Origin: Physcocola sp002396385
Lineage (GTDB): Bacteria; Bacteroidota; Bacteroidia; Bacteroidales; Paludibacteraceae
Reading direction: 5' to 3'
Assembly (NCBI GenBank): GCA_946535435.1
Contig: CAMNDM010000032.1
Span: 1 to 42,496 of the forward strand
DNA: 42,496 nt
Shown: positions 31,715 to 39,897 of the stretch, piece by piece
How positions within the stretch are numbered: the first letter of the stretch is position 1
Layout of the letters: each line of letters opens with the position of its first letter
Program-made: the position numbers and the translations under genes
Notes under the pieces: model-generated
Seen by the model: only the letters and a program-made list of their open reading frames with translations
Told to the model about the DNA's origin: nothing
The model's database searches: none

Positions 31715-32161
31715 ATGAAAAAAAAACGAATTTATTACTTTCTTCTATCGTTATTAGGCCTTCAGTTAACCAGTTGCAGTGATGAAGAAGAAGAATACGG
31801 ATGCCCGATTACGGACTACAGACTACAAGGTAACGTGGTTTCGGAAGATGGAAACCCCATCAATAATGCAGAAATTTCAGTTGATATACAAAACAAATCC
31901 GGGAAATTCAACGAAAACAATAATGAATTTAAAGCAGATGTTAATACAGACATTTTAGGTAACTTCACTTACCGTTTTTCGAGTGAGAGTAACATCAGCA
32001 ACGTGCGCGTAATTACCCAAAAATCAGGATACAAGAATGACACCACTAATGTGAAATTCGAAGCTAGCGACTACAGCGGCGGAAAAAACTGGTCGGATGG
32101 TAAGGTGTCGAAAAAGTGCAAGATTACCTTGAAAAAAGACGATTCCGACAGCAGCAATTAA
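31715..32161 (+). CDS. rSAM/lipoprotein-system lipoprotein, paralogue 2
   Basis: A 148-residue lipoprotein. The signal LLSLLGLQLTSC ends in a lipobox with Cys at about residue 21, followed by acidic DEEEE (surface-export-like). EYGCPITDYRLQG carries the shared YGxP motif, here with an extra Cys. The rest is a beta-sandwich (VVSEDGNPINNAEIS, TDILGNFTYRF, ITQKSGYKNDTTN) ending KCKITLKKDDSD. It is first in a run of four co-oriented genes ending with the radical SAM enzyme, with a promoter at 31612. The pairing suggests the enzyme modifies or helps mature these lipoproteins; this is known only as a genomic association. Confidence 0.8.
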   Translation: MKKKRIYYFLLSLLGLQLTSCSDEEEEYGCPITDYRLQGNVVSEDGNPINNAEISVDIQNKSGKFNENNNEFKADVNTDILGNFTYRFSSESNISNVRVITQKSGYKNDTTNVKFEASDYSGGKNWSDGKVSKKCKITLKKDDSDSSN

Positions 32162-32188
32162 GGCAAAGGCACCACTTCCCATTTTGAT

Positions 32189-32347
32189 ATGATTCAGTTT
32201 ATAAACAAAATCTATACAGCCCTGCTACAGCTATTGGGTTGTAGAAAAAACAGATCTAGCGATGTGGTGGAAGACGAATACGGATGCCCGACATCTGAAT
32301 TCTCCGGGCCAGAAGAAAGCCTTTCAGCTCCTGAAGAAGAAAAATAA
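32189..32347 (+). CDS. Minimal 52-residue lipoprotein paralogue (YGCP motif only)
   Basis: A short gene of 53 codons. It keeps the lipoprotein signal (ALLQLLGC, a clean lipobox) and the shared DEYGCPTSEF motif, then ends with an acidic tail SGPEESLSAPEEEK and TAA, with no beta-sandwich domain. It sits 27 nt after paralogue 2 and 13 nt before paralogue 3, in the same direction. It is either a truncated duplicate or a natural minimal member consisting only of anchor plus the conserved motif. The preserved frame, signal and motif argue against random decay, but it is short. Confidence 0.55.
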   Translation: MIQFINKIYTALLQLLGCRKNRSSDVVEDEYGCPTSEFSGPEESLSAPEEEK

Positions 32348-32360
32348 AAACATATATGTT

Positions 32361-32819
32361 ATGAAACACACCACATTTTACGCCACTTTGTTAAGCTTAC
32401 TGGGCATTAACCTACAAAGCTGTAGCAACAACGACGAAGACGACACTCCAGTAGAATATGGATCTCCATACGCTGTTTTCAAAGCCCAAGGAACAATAAA
32501 GAGCAATGAAGGCGAAGGTATAGACAACGCAACCATCACGTTTGAGTCGATAACCATAAAAAATGACTCTGATATCAACGCCCGTATTGTAACAAACACT
32601 CAATCGGACGATAACGGGAAGTTTTCGACTGCAACAACTATTTCACCAACCCAAAGGAACTACCGAATGATTTCATCGAAAGAGGGATACAAGTCCGACA
32701 CCACAGTTTTTGAAATAAACACATCGGACCTTACTGGTAACAAAAGCGAATGGAACATAGGAACAGCCACTAAAGAATTTAACATTGTACTTAATAAGGC
32801 AGATAATAAAGACAATTAA
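32361..32819 (+). CDS. rSAM/lipoprotein-system lipoprotein, paralogue 3
   Basis: A 152-residue lipoprotein from the start MKHTTFYATLLSLLG. The upstream in-frame extension overlaps the minimal paralogue and lacks signal features. Lipobox LQSC is followed by NNDEDD. EYGSPYAVFKAQG carries the YGxP motif, then a beta-sandwich (IKSNEGEGIDNATITFES, SDDNGKFSTA, SSKEGYKSDT) and an ending IVLNKADNKDN. Its stop overlaps the radical SAM start (TAATG at 32817-32821), so the two are translationally coupled, the clearest sign that lipoprotein and enzyme act together. Confidence 0.82.
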   Translation: MKHTTFYATLLSLLGINLQSCSNNDEDDTPVEYGSPYAVFKAQGTIKSNEGEGIDNATITFESITIKNDSDINARIVTNTQSDDNGKFSTATTISPTQRNYRMISSKEGYKSDTTVFEINTSDLTGNKSEWNIGTATKEFNIVLNKADNKDN

Positions 32820-33889
32820 TGGTTTCAAAAAAACTTTCTCTAAGGAAAAGGCTGGCACTTGAACTGGTGCGACGAATAAAAAAAGACACTCAGCCCGATT
32901 TGAGAGTCCTTTTCTGGGAATGCACATTACGCTGTAACGCCGCTTGCCGCCATTGTGGAAGCGACTGCAAGGCAACAGCCCAAAGTAAAGACATGCCCGC
33001 CGCTGACTTCCTTAGAGTCATCGATTCGCTGAAACCCCATGTCGACCCTCACAAAACCTTCATCATCTTCACCGGTGGCGAAGCCTTGGTTAGGAACGAC
33101 CTGGAGGAGGTAGGGATGGAACTCAACAAACGCGAGTTCCCCTGGGGAGTGGTATCGAATGGACAACTGCTGACCCCCGAACGCTTCCAAAAGTTGAAAA
33201 GGGCAGGTATGCACTCTATTACCATCAGCCTCGACGGCTTTGAAGAAGCACACAACTGGATGCGCCGTATACCCAACGGGTTCCAACACGCCGTATCGGC
33301 AATAAAAACCATCATTGCCGACAACTCTATGGCCTTCGATGTGGTAACCTGCGCCAACCAACGAAACTTCGACTCACTGAATGAGTTTAAGGAATTCCTA
33401 ATTGGATTAGGCCTGAAAAAATGGCGGATATTCACCGTTTTTCCTGTGGGCAGAGGAGCCCAAGAACCCGAACTGCAGCTAAACAACCGGCAATTTACCG
33501 ACCTGATGAAGTTTATTGCGGCCACTAACAATGAAGGACGCATTAAAGTCAACTACGGCTGTGAGGGATTTTTAGGAGGCTACGAACTAGAGGTCAGAGA
33601 CCATTTCTACGACTGCCAGGCCGGCAAGAAAGTCTGCTCAATACTGGCAGACGGAAGCATCGGCGCCTGCCCGAGCATAAGGGCCGACTACAGCCAAGGC
33701 AACATCTATAAAGACGACCTATGGGAGGTTTGGACCAACAGGTATCAGGTGTTCCGCGACCGCAGTTGGATGAAGACTGGCGAATGCGCCGACTGTAAAA
33801 TGTTCCGCTATTGTGAAGGGAACGGCTTCCATTTGCGTGATGCCGACGGCAAACTTATGTTCTGTCATTACCACCGGTTATTAGACTGA
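32819..33889 (+). CDS. Radical SAM/SPASM enzyme of the rSAM/lipoprotein system
   Basis: A 356-residue radical SAM protein. The [4Fe-4S] motif is ECTLRCNAACRHC (Cys39, Cys43, Cys46), followed by the GGE SAM-binding loop (FTGGEALVR) and SISLDG. The C-terminal third is a SPASM-type auxiliary-cluster domain: DCQAGKKVCSILADG, ACPSIRADYSQGNI, TGECADCKMFRYCEG, FCHYH. It has no signal peptide and is cytosolic. Family members are best known for modifying ribosomally made peptides; here it is coupled by stop/start overlap to small lipoproteins, consistent with the TIGR04133/TIGR04134 pairing (recalled). The chemistry and the modified residue are unknown. It is followed by a bidirectional terminator. 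Confidence 0.9.
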   Translation: MVSKKLSLRKRLALELVRRIKKDTQPDLRVLFWECTLRCNAACRHCGSDCKATAQSKDMPAADFLRVIDSLKPHVDPHKTFIIFTGGEALVRNDLEEVGMELNKREFPWGVVSNGQLLTPERFQKLKRAGMHSITISLDGFEEAHNWMRRIPNGFQHAVSAIKTIIADNSMAFDVVTCANQRNFDSLNEFKEFLIGLGLKKWRIFTVFPVGRGAQEPELQLNNRQFTDLMKFIAATNNEGRIKVNYGCEGFLGGYELEVRDHFYDCQAGKKVCSILADGSIGACPSIRADYSQGNIYKDDLWEVWTNRYQVFRDRSWMKTGECADCKMFRYCEGNGFHLRDADGKLMFCHYHRLLD

Positions 33890-33964
33890 TTGGATTCAAT
33901 TTTCTCTTTCTAAAGAATAGGAGAAGAAATTTTACTAGAACTTTCACAAGTTTTATAACAAAAA

Positions 33965-34001
33965 ATGAGGGTCAGGATATTCCCTGACCCTCATTTTTTT
34001 G
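33965..34001. terminator. Bidirectional terminator between radical SAM and symporter genes
   Basis: ATGAGGGTCAGG (33965-33976) and CCTGACCCTCAT (33983-33994) form a perfect 12-bp stem with a 6-nt loop, flanked by A-run and T-run. It serves both convergent genes. Confidence 0.85.
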
Positions 34002-34015
34002 TTTGGTGCTGCTGT

Positions 34016-35581
34016 TTACTTTTTGTAGCACTCAAATATGTTATCTACCTTATTCTGGTCCATTTTCTTAGTGAAAAGACTGACCACGGCAACAACCACA
34101 AATCCGCCAACCATGGCAACGGCTCCACAGTCAATAGGGTTTAGAATAGCGTTGCCCGACAACATGTTTACAACTGTAAGCCCTACTCCCCAAACAAAGC
34201 AGGCCCAAACTCCGGCACGGGTGACACCTTTCCAATACAGGCCTAGCATGAACGGAGCTAAAAAGGCTCCGGCAAGTGCTCCCCATGAAATACCCATCAG
34301 CTGGGCGATAAATTGTGGTGGATTTAATGCGATAAGCAGAGAAATGACAATGAAAAAAATGATGAGCACGCGCATCACCACAATCTTGCGTCGCTCGCGC
34401 TTCTCTATTACGGTATCGTCAATAGTTCCATCGGGTACTTCACCTTCTTTCGATTTCTTATCCCGGTAGATGAGGTCGAGTGTCATGGTAGAAGAAGAAG
34501 TCAGCACCAAAGAGGCCAGGGTCGACATAGAAGCCGAGAGTACCAGCAAAACAACCAAGGCCACTAATATATCGGGCAGAGTGTCGAGCATGGTTGGAAC
34601 AATGTTATCGTATACAAATTTACCCTTCTCCGCATTGAAGGCTGTTGGAACGAAAAGACGTCCAAAACCGCCAAGGAAATAGCACCCTCCGGCAACTACA
34701 AATGCGAAAATGGTAGAGATAATGGTACCGCGCTTAATGGCCGACTCGTCGGTAATGCTATAGAATTTGCCTACCATCTGTGGAAGTCCCCATGTGCCGA
34801 GTGAGGTCAATACAATAACGCCAAACAGACTCATTGCGTTAGGTCCGAAACACGATGCGAAATCGCCCGGCTTGAAGTTGGCATAGAGGGCGGCCCCCTT
34901 TTGTGTCAGGTCGTCGTTGTTAGGGGTCTGTTCGGCCATTTTTTGAAAAGCCTCGACAAGACCGCCTTGTGTATTCAGTACGACGGCTATAACCGTACAA
35001 ATGCCGAAGAGCATGATGATGCCCTGAATAAAGTCGTTTATGGCAGTAGCCTTGTAACCGCCCAAAATAACATATACAGCAGTCAGTATAGCCATAATAA
35101 ACGCACAATACTCGTATGGAATGTGGAAACCCATTTCAAACAGTTTTGAAATACCCATATAGACTCCCGCTGTATAAGGAATGAGAAACACAAAAGCGAT
35201 TACCGAGGCGGTTACCCTTAAACCCTCGTCCGAGTAACGTGTCCCGAAAAAGTCTGGCATTGTGCGGCTTTGTATATGTTGGGTCATCAATTTGGTCCGA
35301 CGCCCTAAAACCAGCCACGCCAGCAGAGAGCCAATAATCGCGTTCCCAACACCAATCCAGGTACTCGATATTCCATACTTCCAGCCGAATTGACCAGCGT
35401 AGCCAACGAAGACCACAGCCGAGAAGTAACTGGTTCCATAGGCAAAGGCTGTAAGCCACGGACCTACTGACCGGCCGCCAAGCACAAAACCGTCTACACT
35501 GTTGGCCTGCTTGCGCGAATAAAGTCCTACGCCAATCATGACGCAGAAAAAAACGATGGTGAGAATTATTTTTATAAACAT
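34016..35581 (-). CDS. Sodium:solute symporter (SSS family)
   Basis: A 521-residue inner-membrane transporter with about 13 hydrophobic helices and the LeuT-like SSS fold. Typical segments are VDGFVLGGRSVGPWLTAFAYG (shown as SVGPWLTAFAYG), TSYFSAVVFVG, GYKATAINDFIQG and a C-terminal ALAGAFLAPFMLGLYWKG. SSS proteins use the Na+ gradient to import sugars, sialic acid, proline, vitamins or organic acids. The substrate cannot be decided here. It is the second gene after an OprP-like porin (10-nt gap), so outer- and inner-membrane passage of one solute is probably encoded together. Confidence 0.9.
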   Translation of the reverse strand: MFIKIILTIVFFCVMIGVGLYSRKQANSVDGFVLGGRSVGPWLTAFAYGTSYFSAVVFVGYAGQFGWKYGISSTWIGVGNAIIGSLLAWLVLGRRTKLMTQHIQSRTMPDFFGTRYSDEGLRVTASVIAFVFLIPYTAGVYMGISKLFEMGFHIPYEYCAFIMAILTAVYVILGGYKATAINDFIQGIIMLFGICTVIAVVLNTQGGLVEAFQKMAEQTPNNDDLTQKGAALYANFKPGDFASCFGPNAMSLFGVIVLTSLGTWGLPQMVGKFYSITDESAIKRGTIISTIFAFVVAGGCYFLGGFGRLFVPTAFNAEKGKFVYDNIVPTMLDTLPDILVALVVLLVLSASMSTLASLVLTSSSTMTLDLIYRDKKSKEGEVPDGTIDDTVIEKRERRKIVVMRVLIIFFIVISLLIALNPPQFIAQLMGISWGALAGAFLAPFMLGLYWKGVTRAGVWACFVWGVGLTVVNMLSGNAILNPIDCGAVAMVGGFVVVAVVSLFTKKMDQNKVDNIFECYKK

Positions 35582-35591
35582 GGTTTATTTA

Positions 35592-36833
35592 TTAGTTGAA
35601 ACGAACTTGCATTTGGGTGATTATCTGGTGTACGTCTCCGCGATTAAAGAATGTGCGGTAGTTGGTATCGGCATCCTTATAGACGTACTGCAGCTGGAAA
35701 CGGCATTTTTTGAAGAACCAGTACTGCAGGCCAATAACCGCTTTCTGCATTTCTTTGTTGTGGTTTTTCGCAAAGTCGAAGTAGTCGTACGAGGCAACAG
35801 CATCAAGAGATGTATTGTTGCGGAATGTACACAAACGAACACTACCCGTAATATATGCACCATGTGAGCAGACATCGCCATCTTCGCCATAAAGATACTC
35901 GCCGTGGACGTTGAATGGTTGCGACTTGTAATCGGCTCCGATTGTAGCACGATTACGTTTGTAGTTTTCACCCAACTGCATCTGCGGGTTAAAGACAGGG
36001 TTGGCAACCAGCGAGTTGCCTTTGCCGTACTGGCCGGTCACACAGAGGTTGAGCCCCTTTGCCGGACGTAGTTCCAAACGGCCGATCAGATCTTTTTGCT
36101 TATTCTTGTCTTTAATATTAATGCCCGAACCGTTCATAACTTGAACCTCGTAGCGGAACTTCTTATTGTTAGTTTCTCCAAACACGGCGACACCCTGATC
36201 GCGGCCGTATTGTACACCGTTCATCGGGTCGCTTCCGCAACCGGTGAGGTAGGTCACGCCTTCAGAATAAACATCGATGGTTTCCATTGCGGTCGGAGAA
36301 AGAGGATTTTCATAGGAAACGGCGTTCTTAAACTGACCGAACCGAATGGTCAACGCCTTGTTGTTGGTTACTTGCAAGTCGGTGTAGTATTCTTGTACTA
36401 CGCTGTTGAAGTCGTGCATAAATAAGAACGACCAGCGTTTGGTTATCTGTGCGTTCGCCCATAAAAGGGTACGCTTGCATAGAAAAGAGTTCGTGTTCTC
36501 GTTGTCGGTATGCTGGAAGTAGTACCAGCCTTGTGCGTAGCCGTGCAATTGTATTCTCTTGGCAACATCGGCTAGCCAGTCGGTCTCGGAAGCCTGCTCA
36601 GGCTCGATTTTTAATTGTTCGGCAATGTTTTTGCCTTTTTCTCCGTCATGTGCCGTTTCGGGATAAACGGAGTTACCAGCGTCGGCAGTCTGTACTACCT
36701 CTTGGTTTACTGCTGACCCAGAAAATGTGTTGTTCAGCGTGTCTGCCGACTGTTCGGCTCTAGCGTGTACGCTCAGCATTGAGTAGCATACCATCATGCT
36801 GAGCACACAGCGAATAAACGATCTGTTGTTCAT
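35592..36833 (-). CDS. OprP/OprO-type outer-membrane porin
   Basis: A 413-residue outer-membrane beta-barrel protein. A signal peptide (about 1-27, ending HARA) is followed by an extended polar linker (about 28-85), then the phosphate-selective porin family pattern: IQLHGYAQGWYYF, WSFLFMHDF, LTIRFGQFKNAVSYENPLSP, ETIDVYSEG, and alternating strands to a terminal MQVRFN. The aromatic residue expected at the barrel end is Phe followed by one Asn. Bacteroidetes members of this family are often general or anion porins. It precedes the symporter gene by 10 nt. TAATTTTG at 36862-36869 (minus strand) is the likely promoter. It is divergent from the AraC regulator. Confidence 0.85.
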   Translation of the reverse strand: MNNRSFIRCVLSMMVCYSMLSVHARAEQSADTLNNTFSGSAVNQEVVQTADAGNSVYPETAHDGEKGKNIAEQLKIEPEQASETDWLADVAKRIQLHGYAQGWYYFQHTDNENTNSFLCKRTLLWANAQITKRWSFLFMHDFNSVVQEYYTDLQVTNNKALTIRFGQFKNAVSYENPLSPTAMETIDVYSEGVTYLTGCGSDPMNGVQYGRDQGVAVFGETNNKKFRYEVQVMNGSGINIKDKNKQKDLIGRLELRPAKGLNLCVTGQYGKGNSLVANPVFNPQMQLGENYKRNRATIGADYKSQPFNVHGEYLYGEDGDVCSHGAYITGSVRLCTFRNNTSLDAVASYDYFDFAKNHNKEMQKAVIGLQYWFFKKCRFQLQYVYKDADTNYRTFFNRGDVHQIITQMQVRFN

Positions 36834-36861
36834 GTATTAGATTTTGAATTTTACAAAATCT

Positions 36862-36869
36862 CAAAATTA
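36862..36869 (-). promoter_or_regulatory. Promoter -7 element of the porin-symporter operon
   Basis: Minus-strand TAATTTTG, exact consensus, about 29 nt before the ATG at 36833. Confidence 0.45.
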
Positions 36870-37140
36870 AAAATAATATCACATAAAAAAAAGTTCTGCT
36901 TTTTCATAAGCCCCGCTCATTTCCCTTTTGAAAGCTGTTTATCCGCATCATCCCTTCAAAATAAACTGACCGCTATTCGTTATCCTGAACACGTTTTAAC
37001 CGTGATATTACGTACAAATAATCTTGTTAAAACCTACAAATGCGACTTATCGGACACCTTATTTCCGTTATAGTATATTAACAAGACAATTAATACTAAA
37101 AGAAATAAGTTAATGTATTCTTATATATTGAAAAATTTCT

Positions 37141-37148
37141 TAATTTTG
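37141..37148 (+). promoter_or_regulatory. Promoter -7 element of the AraC-type regulator
   Basis: TAATTTTG, exact consensus, about 97 nt before the ATG at 37245. Confidence 0.4.
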
Positions 37149-37244
37149 AAGATACGGAAGCCTTTAGATTAACATGAAGAAATTGTTTCTGCATGTTCGT
37201 ATGCTTGTTCAGAGAGGAAAAACTCTGATGTAGATTTTATTTTT

Positions 37245-38378
37245 ATGGGTATTTTTAGTCTTTTATTAAATAGTTTGGTAGTAGGATTGTTTGTAATGGC
37301 GGTTGTCTCGCTTGTTATACCCCTACCCAAAAATATCGACACTACTAACTACACCATTTCTCTCAGGTTACTGTCGTTTACCTTTGTTTATTTGGGTGTT
37401 TATTGCGCTTTCAAGTCGAGTTATTATCCGACAGACTTATTTTGTCTGCCGTTTATATTCACAACCTCATTCCAAATTCATTTGCTCGGCATTTCGCATG
37501 TTAATATGATGACTTCCAAATATTTAAATTTAAAATCCATTATAAAGACCGTTGCTCCCTTCCTTTTCTTCTCAACTGCATGCGGCATTTGTATAGCAAC
37601 AAAGGGTTATCACCGCATCGATAGCTATAGCTATTATTTCGACAACATTTTTACAGCAGATGCTCCAGATGTCCTAATCCGGACTTTGTGGTTTTTCTAC
37701 TATATAGGAACCGCTATTTATTATATATATATTTTTTTTAAAGAGGAAAAAGAGTTGGCAGCCACTGAGTCAAATACTTCGAGCCCTACATCAAAAACCG
37801 GTTTGTCGTATATTCGCAGTAGTTTTATCCTTACGATTATTGTGTTTTCTCTAACTTTTGTGGTTTCCTTATCTCCGAACCAGATAGTTTGCGCTATAGC
37901 CAACCTTCTGATTGTGTTGCTTTACTTTGGTTCTGGCTTTATATATGTCCAGTATCCGAAAACCTTCCTGCCTAACGAGAAGAAAGCGAACGATAACATC
38001 GCAACTCAGTCCGACGACTACCCTGCCGGCCGTTCCGATGCAAGTGAAATTTGGAAAAGTTGGCGAAACCGCGTAATAACTAACAAGTACTATTTGCGTT
38101 CTGGTATCACAATTGTACAGCTGGCGCAGTTACTGGGAACAAACAGGAACACACTTTCCGCCACAATCAATCAAAACGAGGGTAAAAATTTCAATTCTTT
38201 TATCAATGAACTCCGAATAGCCGAGGCTAAGGGTATTATGCGTGAAAATCCATCTCTTACGCTTGCCGACATTTGCACACGGGTCGGCTACTCCGACCAG
38301 ACAAACTTCAGCCGTCACTTTAAGGAAATTACCGGAACCAGTCCTGTCGCATGGAAGGTCAGCCAAAAACTGGTGTAA
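37245..38378 (+). CDS. Membrane-embedded AraC-family transcription regulator
   Basis: A 377-residue regulator. The N-terminal 245 residues contain about seven hydrophobic helices (LLLNSLVVGLFVMAVVSLVI, then several Phe/Leu/Ile-rich segments). The C-terminus (about 275-377) is an AraC-type double helix-turn-helix: LAQLLGTNRNTLSATINQ and LADICTRVGYSDQTNFSRHF followed by KEITGTSPVAWK, the AraC signature. This layout, a 7-TM sensor fused to AraC DNA-binding, is common in Bacteroidetes. It lies divergent from the porin-symporter operon across 410 nt, so it may control that operon; this is inference. The signal sensed is unknown. Confidence 0.88.
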   Translation: MGIFSLLLNSLVVGLFVMAVVSLVIPLPKNIDTTNYTISLRLLSFTFVYLGVYCAFKSSYYPTDLFCLPFIFTTSFQIHLLGISHVNMMTSKYLNLKSIIKTVAPFLFFSTACGICIATKGYHRIDSYSYYFDNIFTADAPDVLIRTLWFFYYIGTAIYYIYIFFKEEKELAATESNTSSPTSKTGLSYIRSSFILTIIVFSLTFVVSLSPNQIVCAIANLLIVLLYFGSGFIYVQYPKTFLPNEKKANDNIATQSDDYPAGRSDASEIWKSWRNRVITNKYYLRSGITIVQLAQLLGTNRNTLSATINQNEGKNFNSFINELRIAEAKGIMRENPSLTLADICTRVGYSDQTNFSRHFKEITGTSPVAWKVSQKLV

Positions 38379-38386
38379 ATAAGTGT

Positions 38387-38935
38387 TCAGTCCTCTTCTC
38401 CCTTTAGCTCTACAACACGGTATTCGTGTTCAATAGCTGGCATGAAAACCTGGGTCAGATCGTTGATAGATAACTTTAGCGACGCAGTATTTACACAAGG
38501 ATGGCAACCGAACAAGTCGTTGTCAAACAGGTCTTTGTCAATAACCAACAACACTTTTTTACGGCTGTCGTTCATCAAACCCATTGGCGAAACAGCACCC
38601 GGATGTATATGTAGCAATTCAACCATGTTATTTTCGCTTGCAAATGACAGTCTCGCACAACCAAGTTGCGAGGTGATTTCTTTGGTTTTGAATACTTTGT
38701 CGGCCGGTAGCATAACCAGGTAAAATTGGGTCTGTTGCCGATTGCATAGGAAAAGGTTTTTACATATAGGTGCACCAAGTGTTCTTTCAACCTTTGCACA
38801 TTCTTCCATCGTAAAGGCTGCTTCATGGCATAGTGTGGAATATGGTATACCGAGTTTGTTTAATAAAGCATATACGTTTCTTTCTGCTTCACTTCTGCCG
38901 TCAAGTTCTGCTGGTTGCCCGTTGTAAAGTTCCAT
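38387..38935 (-). CDS. YbaK/ProX-type prolyl-tRNA editing deacylase
   Basis: A 182-residue cytosolic protein of the YbaK/ProX (INS superfamily) group, which hydrolyses mischarged aminoacyl-tRNAs such as Ala- or Cys-tRNA(Pro). The motifs are KNLFLCN (conserved Lys), LPADKVFK, GAVSPMGLMND and FGCHPCVNTASLKL, a variant of the GxHP loop. The ATG at 38935 (MELYNGQPAELDG) is preferred to the upstream ATG 38992, because the longer N-terminus would be encoded across an exact TAATTTTG promoter box at 38953-38960. It is an isolated gene, convergent with the AraC gene (8-nt gap). Confidence 0.85.
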   Translation of the reverse strand: MELYNGQPAELDGRSEAERNVYALLNKLGIPYSTLCHEAAFTMEECAKVERTLGAPICKNLFLCNRQQTQFYLVMLPADKVFKTKEITSQLGCARLSFASENNMVELLHIHPGAVSPMGLMNDSRKKVLLVIDKDLFDNDLFGCHPCVNTASLKLSINDLTQVFMPAIEHEYRVVELKGEED

Positions 38936-38952
38936 CTTTTCTATATTTTTCA

Positions 38953-38960
38953 CAAAATTA
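38953..38960 (-). promoter_or_regulatory. Promoter -7 element of the deacylase gene
   Basis: Minus-strand TAATTTTG, exact consensus, about 18 nt before ATG 38935. It decides the start. Confidence 0.5.
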
Positions 38961-39072
38961 GCTAGAAAATTGTTGGAAATAATCGTTAACATAGTTTATT
39001 TTACTGACTATCTCTCGCTCGAAAAAATTACAGGTTGTTCTTATAAAAAATAATGACTACTAATTAAGAATT

Positions 39073-39845
39073 ATGGTTAAGCGTATTCTGAAAATACTAT
39101 TACTCTTGCTATTAGTCTTGGTATGTTTTGCCGGTATTTATCTGTATACAGTTTCACACAGTAATCCGCATAACTACTCGCATATTGGTGATATTCCGGC
39201 TCCGATTGGTTTCCAACGTATTGATAACGGCGGATTTACTTCGTTTTTACGCAATATAAAATTAAAGGGAGCTGGCACTAAAGTCCAGTTGTTCACAGGT
39301 GGAAACGCCAACCTGCAGCAATTGAATTACGCAGTGCTAGATGTTCCTCTAATAAGTAACTGGGAACAGTGCGCCGATGCGTGCATACGTTTGCATGCCG
39401 AATATTTGTATAAAACAAACAGTTCGCACAGATTGGTTACAAAGACGTAAACGGTAGACAAATGAACTATAGTGGAGGAAATTCGAGAAAGTCTTTTGAA
39501 ACATATTTGAAAAAAGTTTATGGAATGGCCAGCACTTTGTCGCTCAGCAAATATTTATCGCAGGTGAATACCATGGATATAATGCCTGGCGACGTTTTTG
39601 TCTATCCGGCCCGGGGTAAAGCCAAATATGGTCATGCTGTGTTGGTGGTCGATGTTGCTGTGAATAAAACCACAGGAAAACGCGCTTTCCTGCTTGCTGA
39701 AGGTAATACACCTGCCCGCGACCTGCATCTGCTTCGTAATTTGAAACACCCATTTTCTGCTCCGTGGTTTACCGTCGATGGCACTGAATCATCGTTCCGC
39801 TTAGGTCCGTTTCTCTATTATCCGGGCGAGATAAGGCGATTCTAA
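39073..39845 (+). pseudogene. DUF4846-like secreted protein split by a frameshift
   Basis: Two adjacent ORFs, 39073-39450 and 39462-39845, together match one DUF4846-like protein of about 256 residues. Part 1 has a membrane/signal segment (about 4-27), PAPIGFQRIDNGGF, and NWEQCADACIRLHAEYLY. Part 2 continues SFETYLKKVYGMASTLSL, PGDVFVYPA, YGHAVLVVDV and LLAEGNTPARDLHLLRN. The frame breaks after AEYLYK. Restoring one A in the AAAA run at 39412-39415 gives the continuous reading EYLYKNKQFAQIGYKDVNG, which joins smoothly into part 2. This is either a genuine one-base deletion (pseudogene) or a sequencing error in a homopolymer. The family has no known function. It is followed by a terminator. 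Confidence 0.8.
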
Positions 39846-39848
39846 TAA

Positions 39849-39877
39849 GAAAAGCGGATTAAAATCCGCTTTTCTTT
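39849..39877. terminator. Terminator after the DUF4846-like gene
   Basis: GAAAAGCGGAT (39849-39859) and ATCCGCTTTTC (39864-39874), an 11-bp stem with a 4-nt loop and a T-rich tail. Being symmetrical, it can also end the convergent rubrerythrin gene. Confidence 0.8.
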
Positions 39878-39897
39878 GCTTGTCTGTATGTTAGATA

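Larger units (their letters stand above)
36834..37244. other. Intergenic region between porin and AraC-type regulator
   Basis: About 410 bases, AT-rich, no gene. It contains the -7 boxes of both divergent units: minus-strand TAATTTTG (36862-36869) and plus-strand TAATTTTG (37141-37148). A regulator site would be expected here, but I could not see an obvious palindrome. Confidence 0.5.

Noticed and set aside
34038..34469. 143-codon plus-strand ORF antisense to the symporter
   Set aside because: Thr/Pro-rich shadow of the symporter coding strand with no domain.
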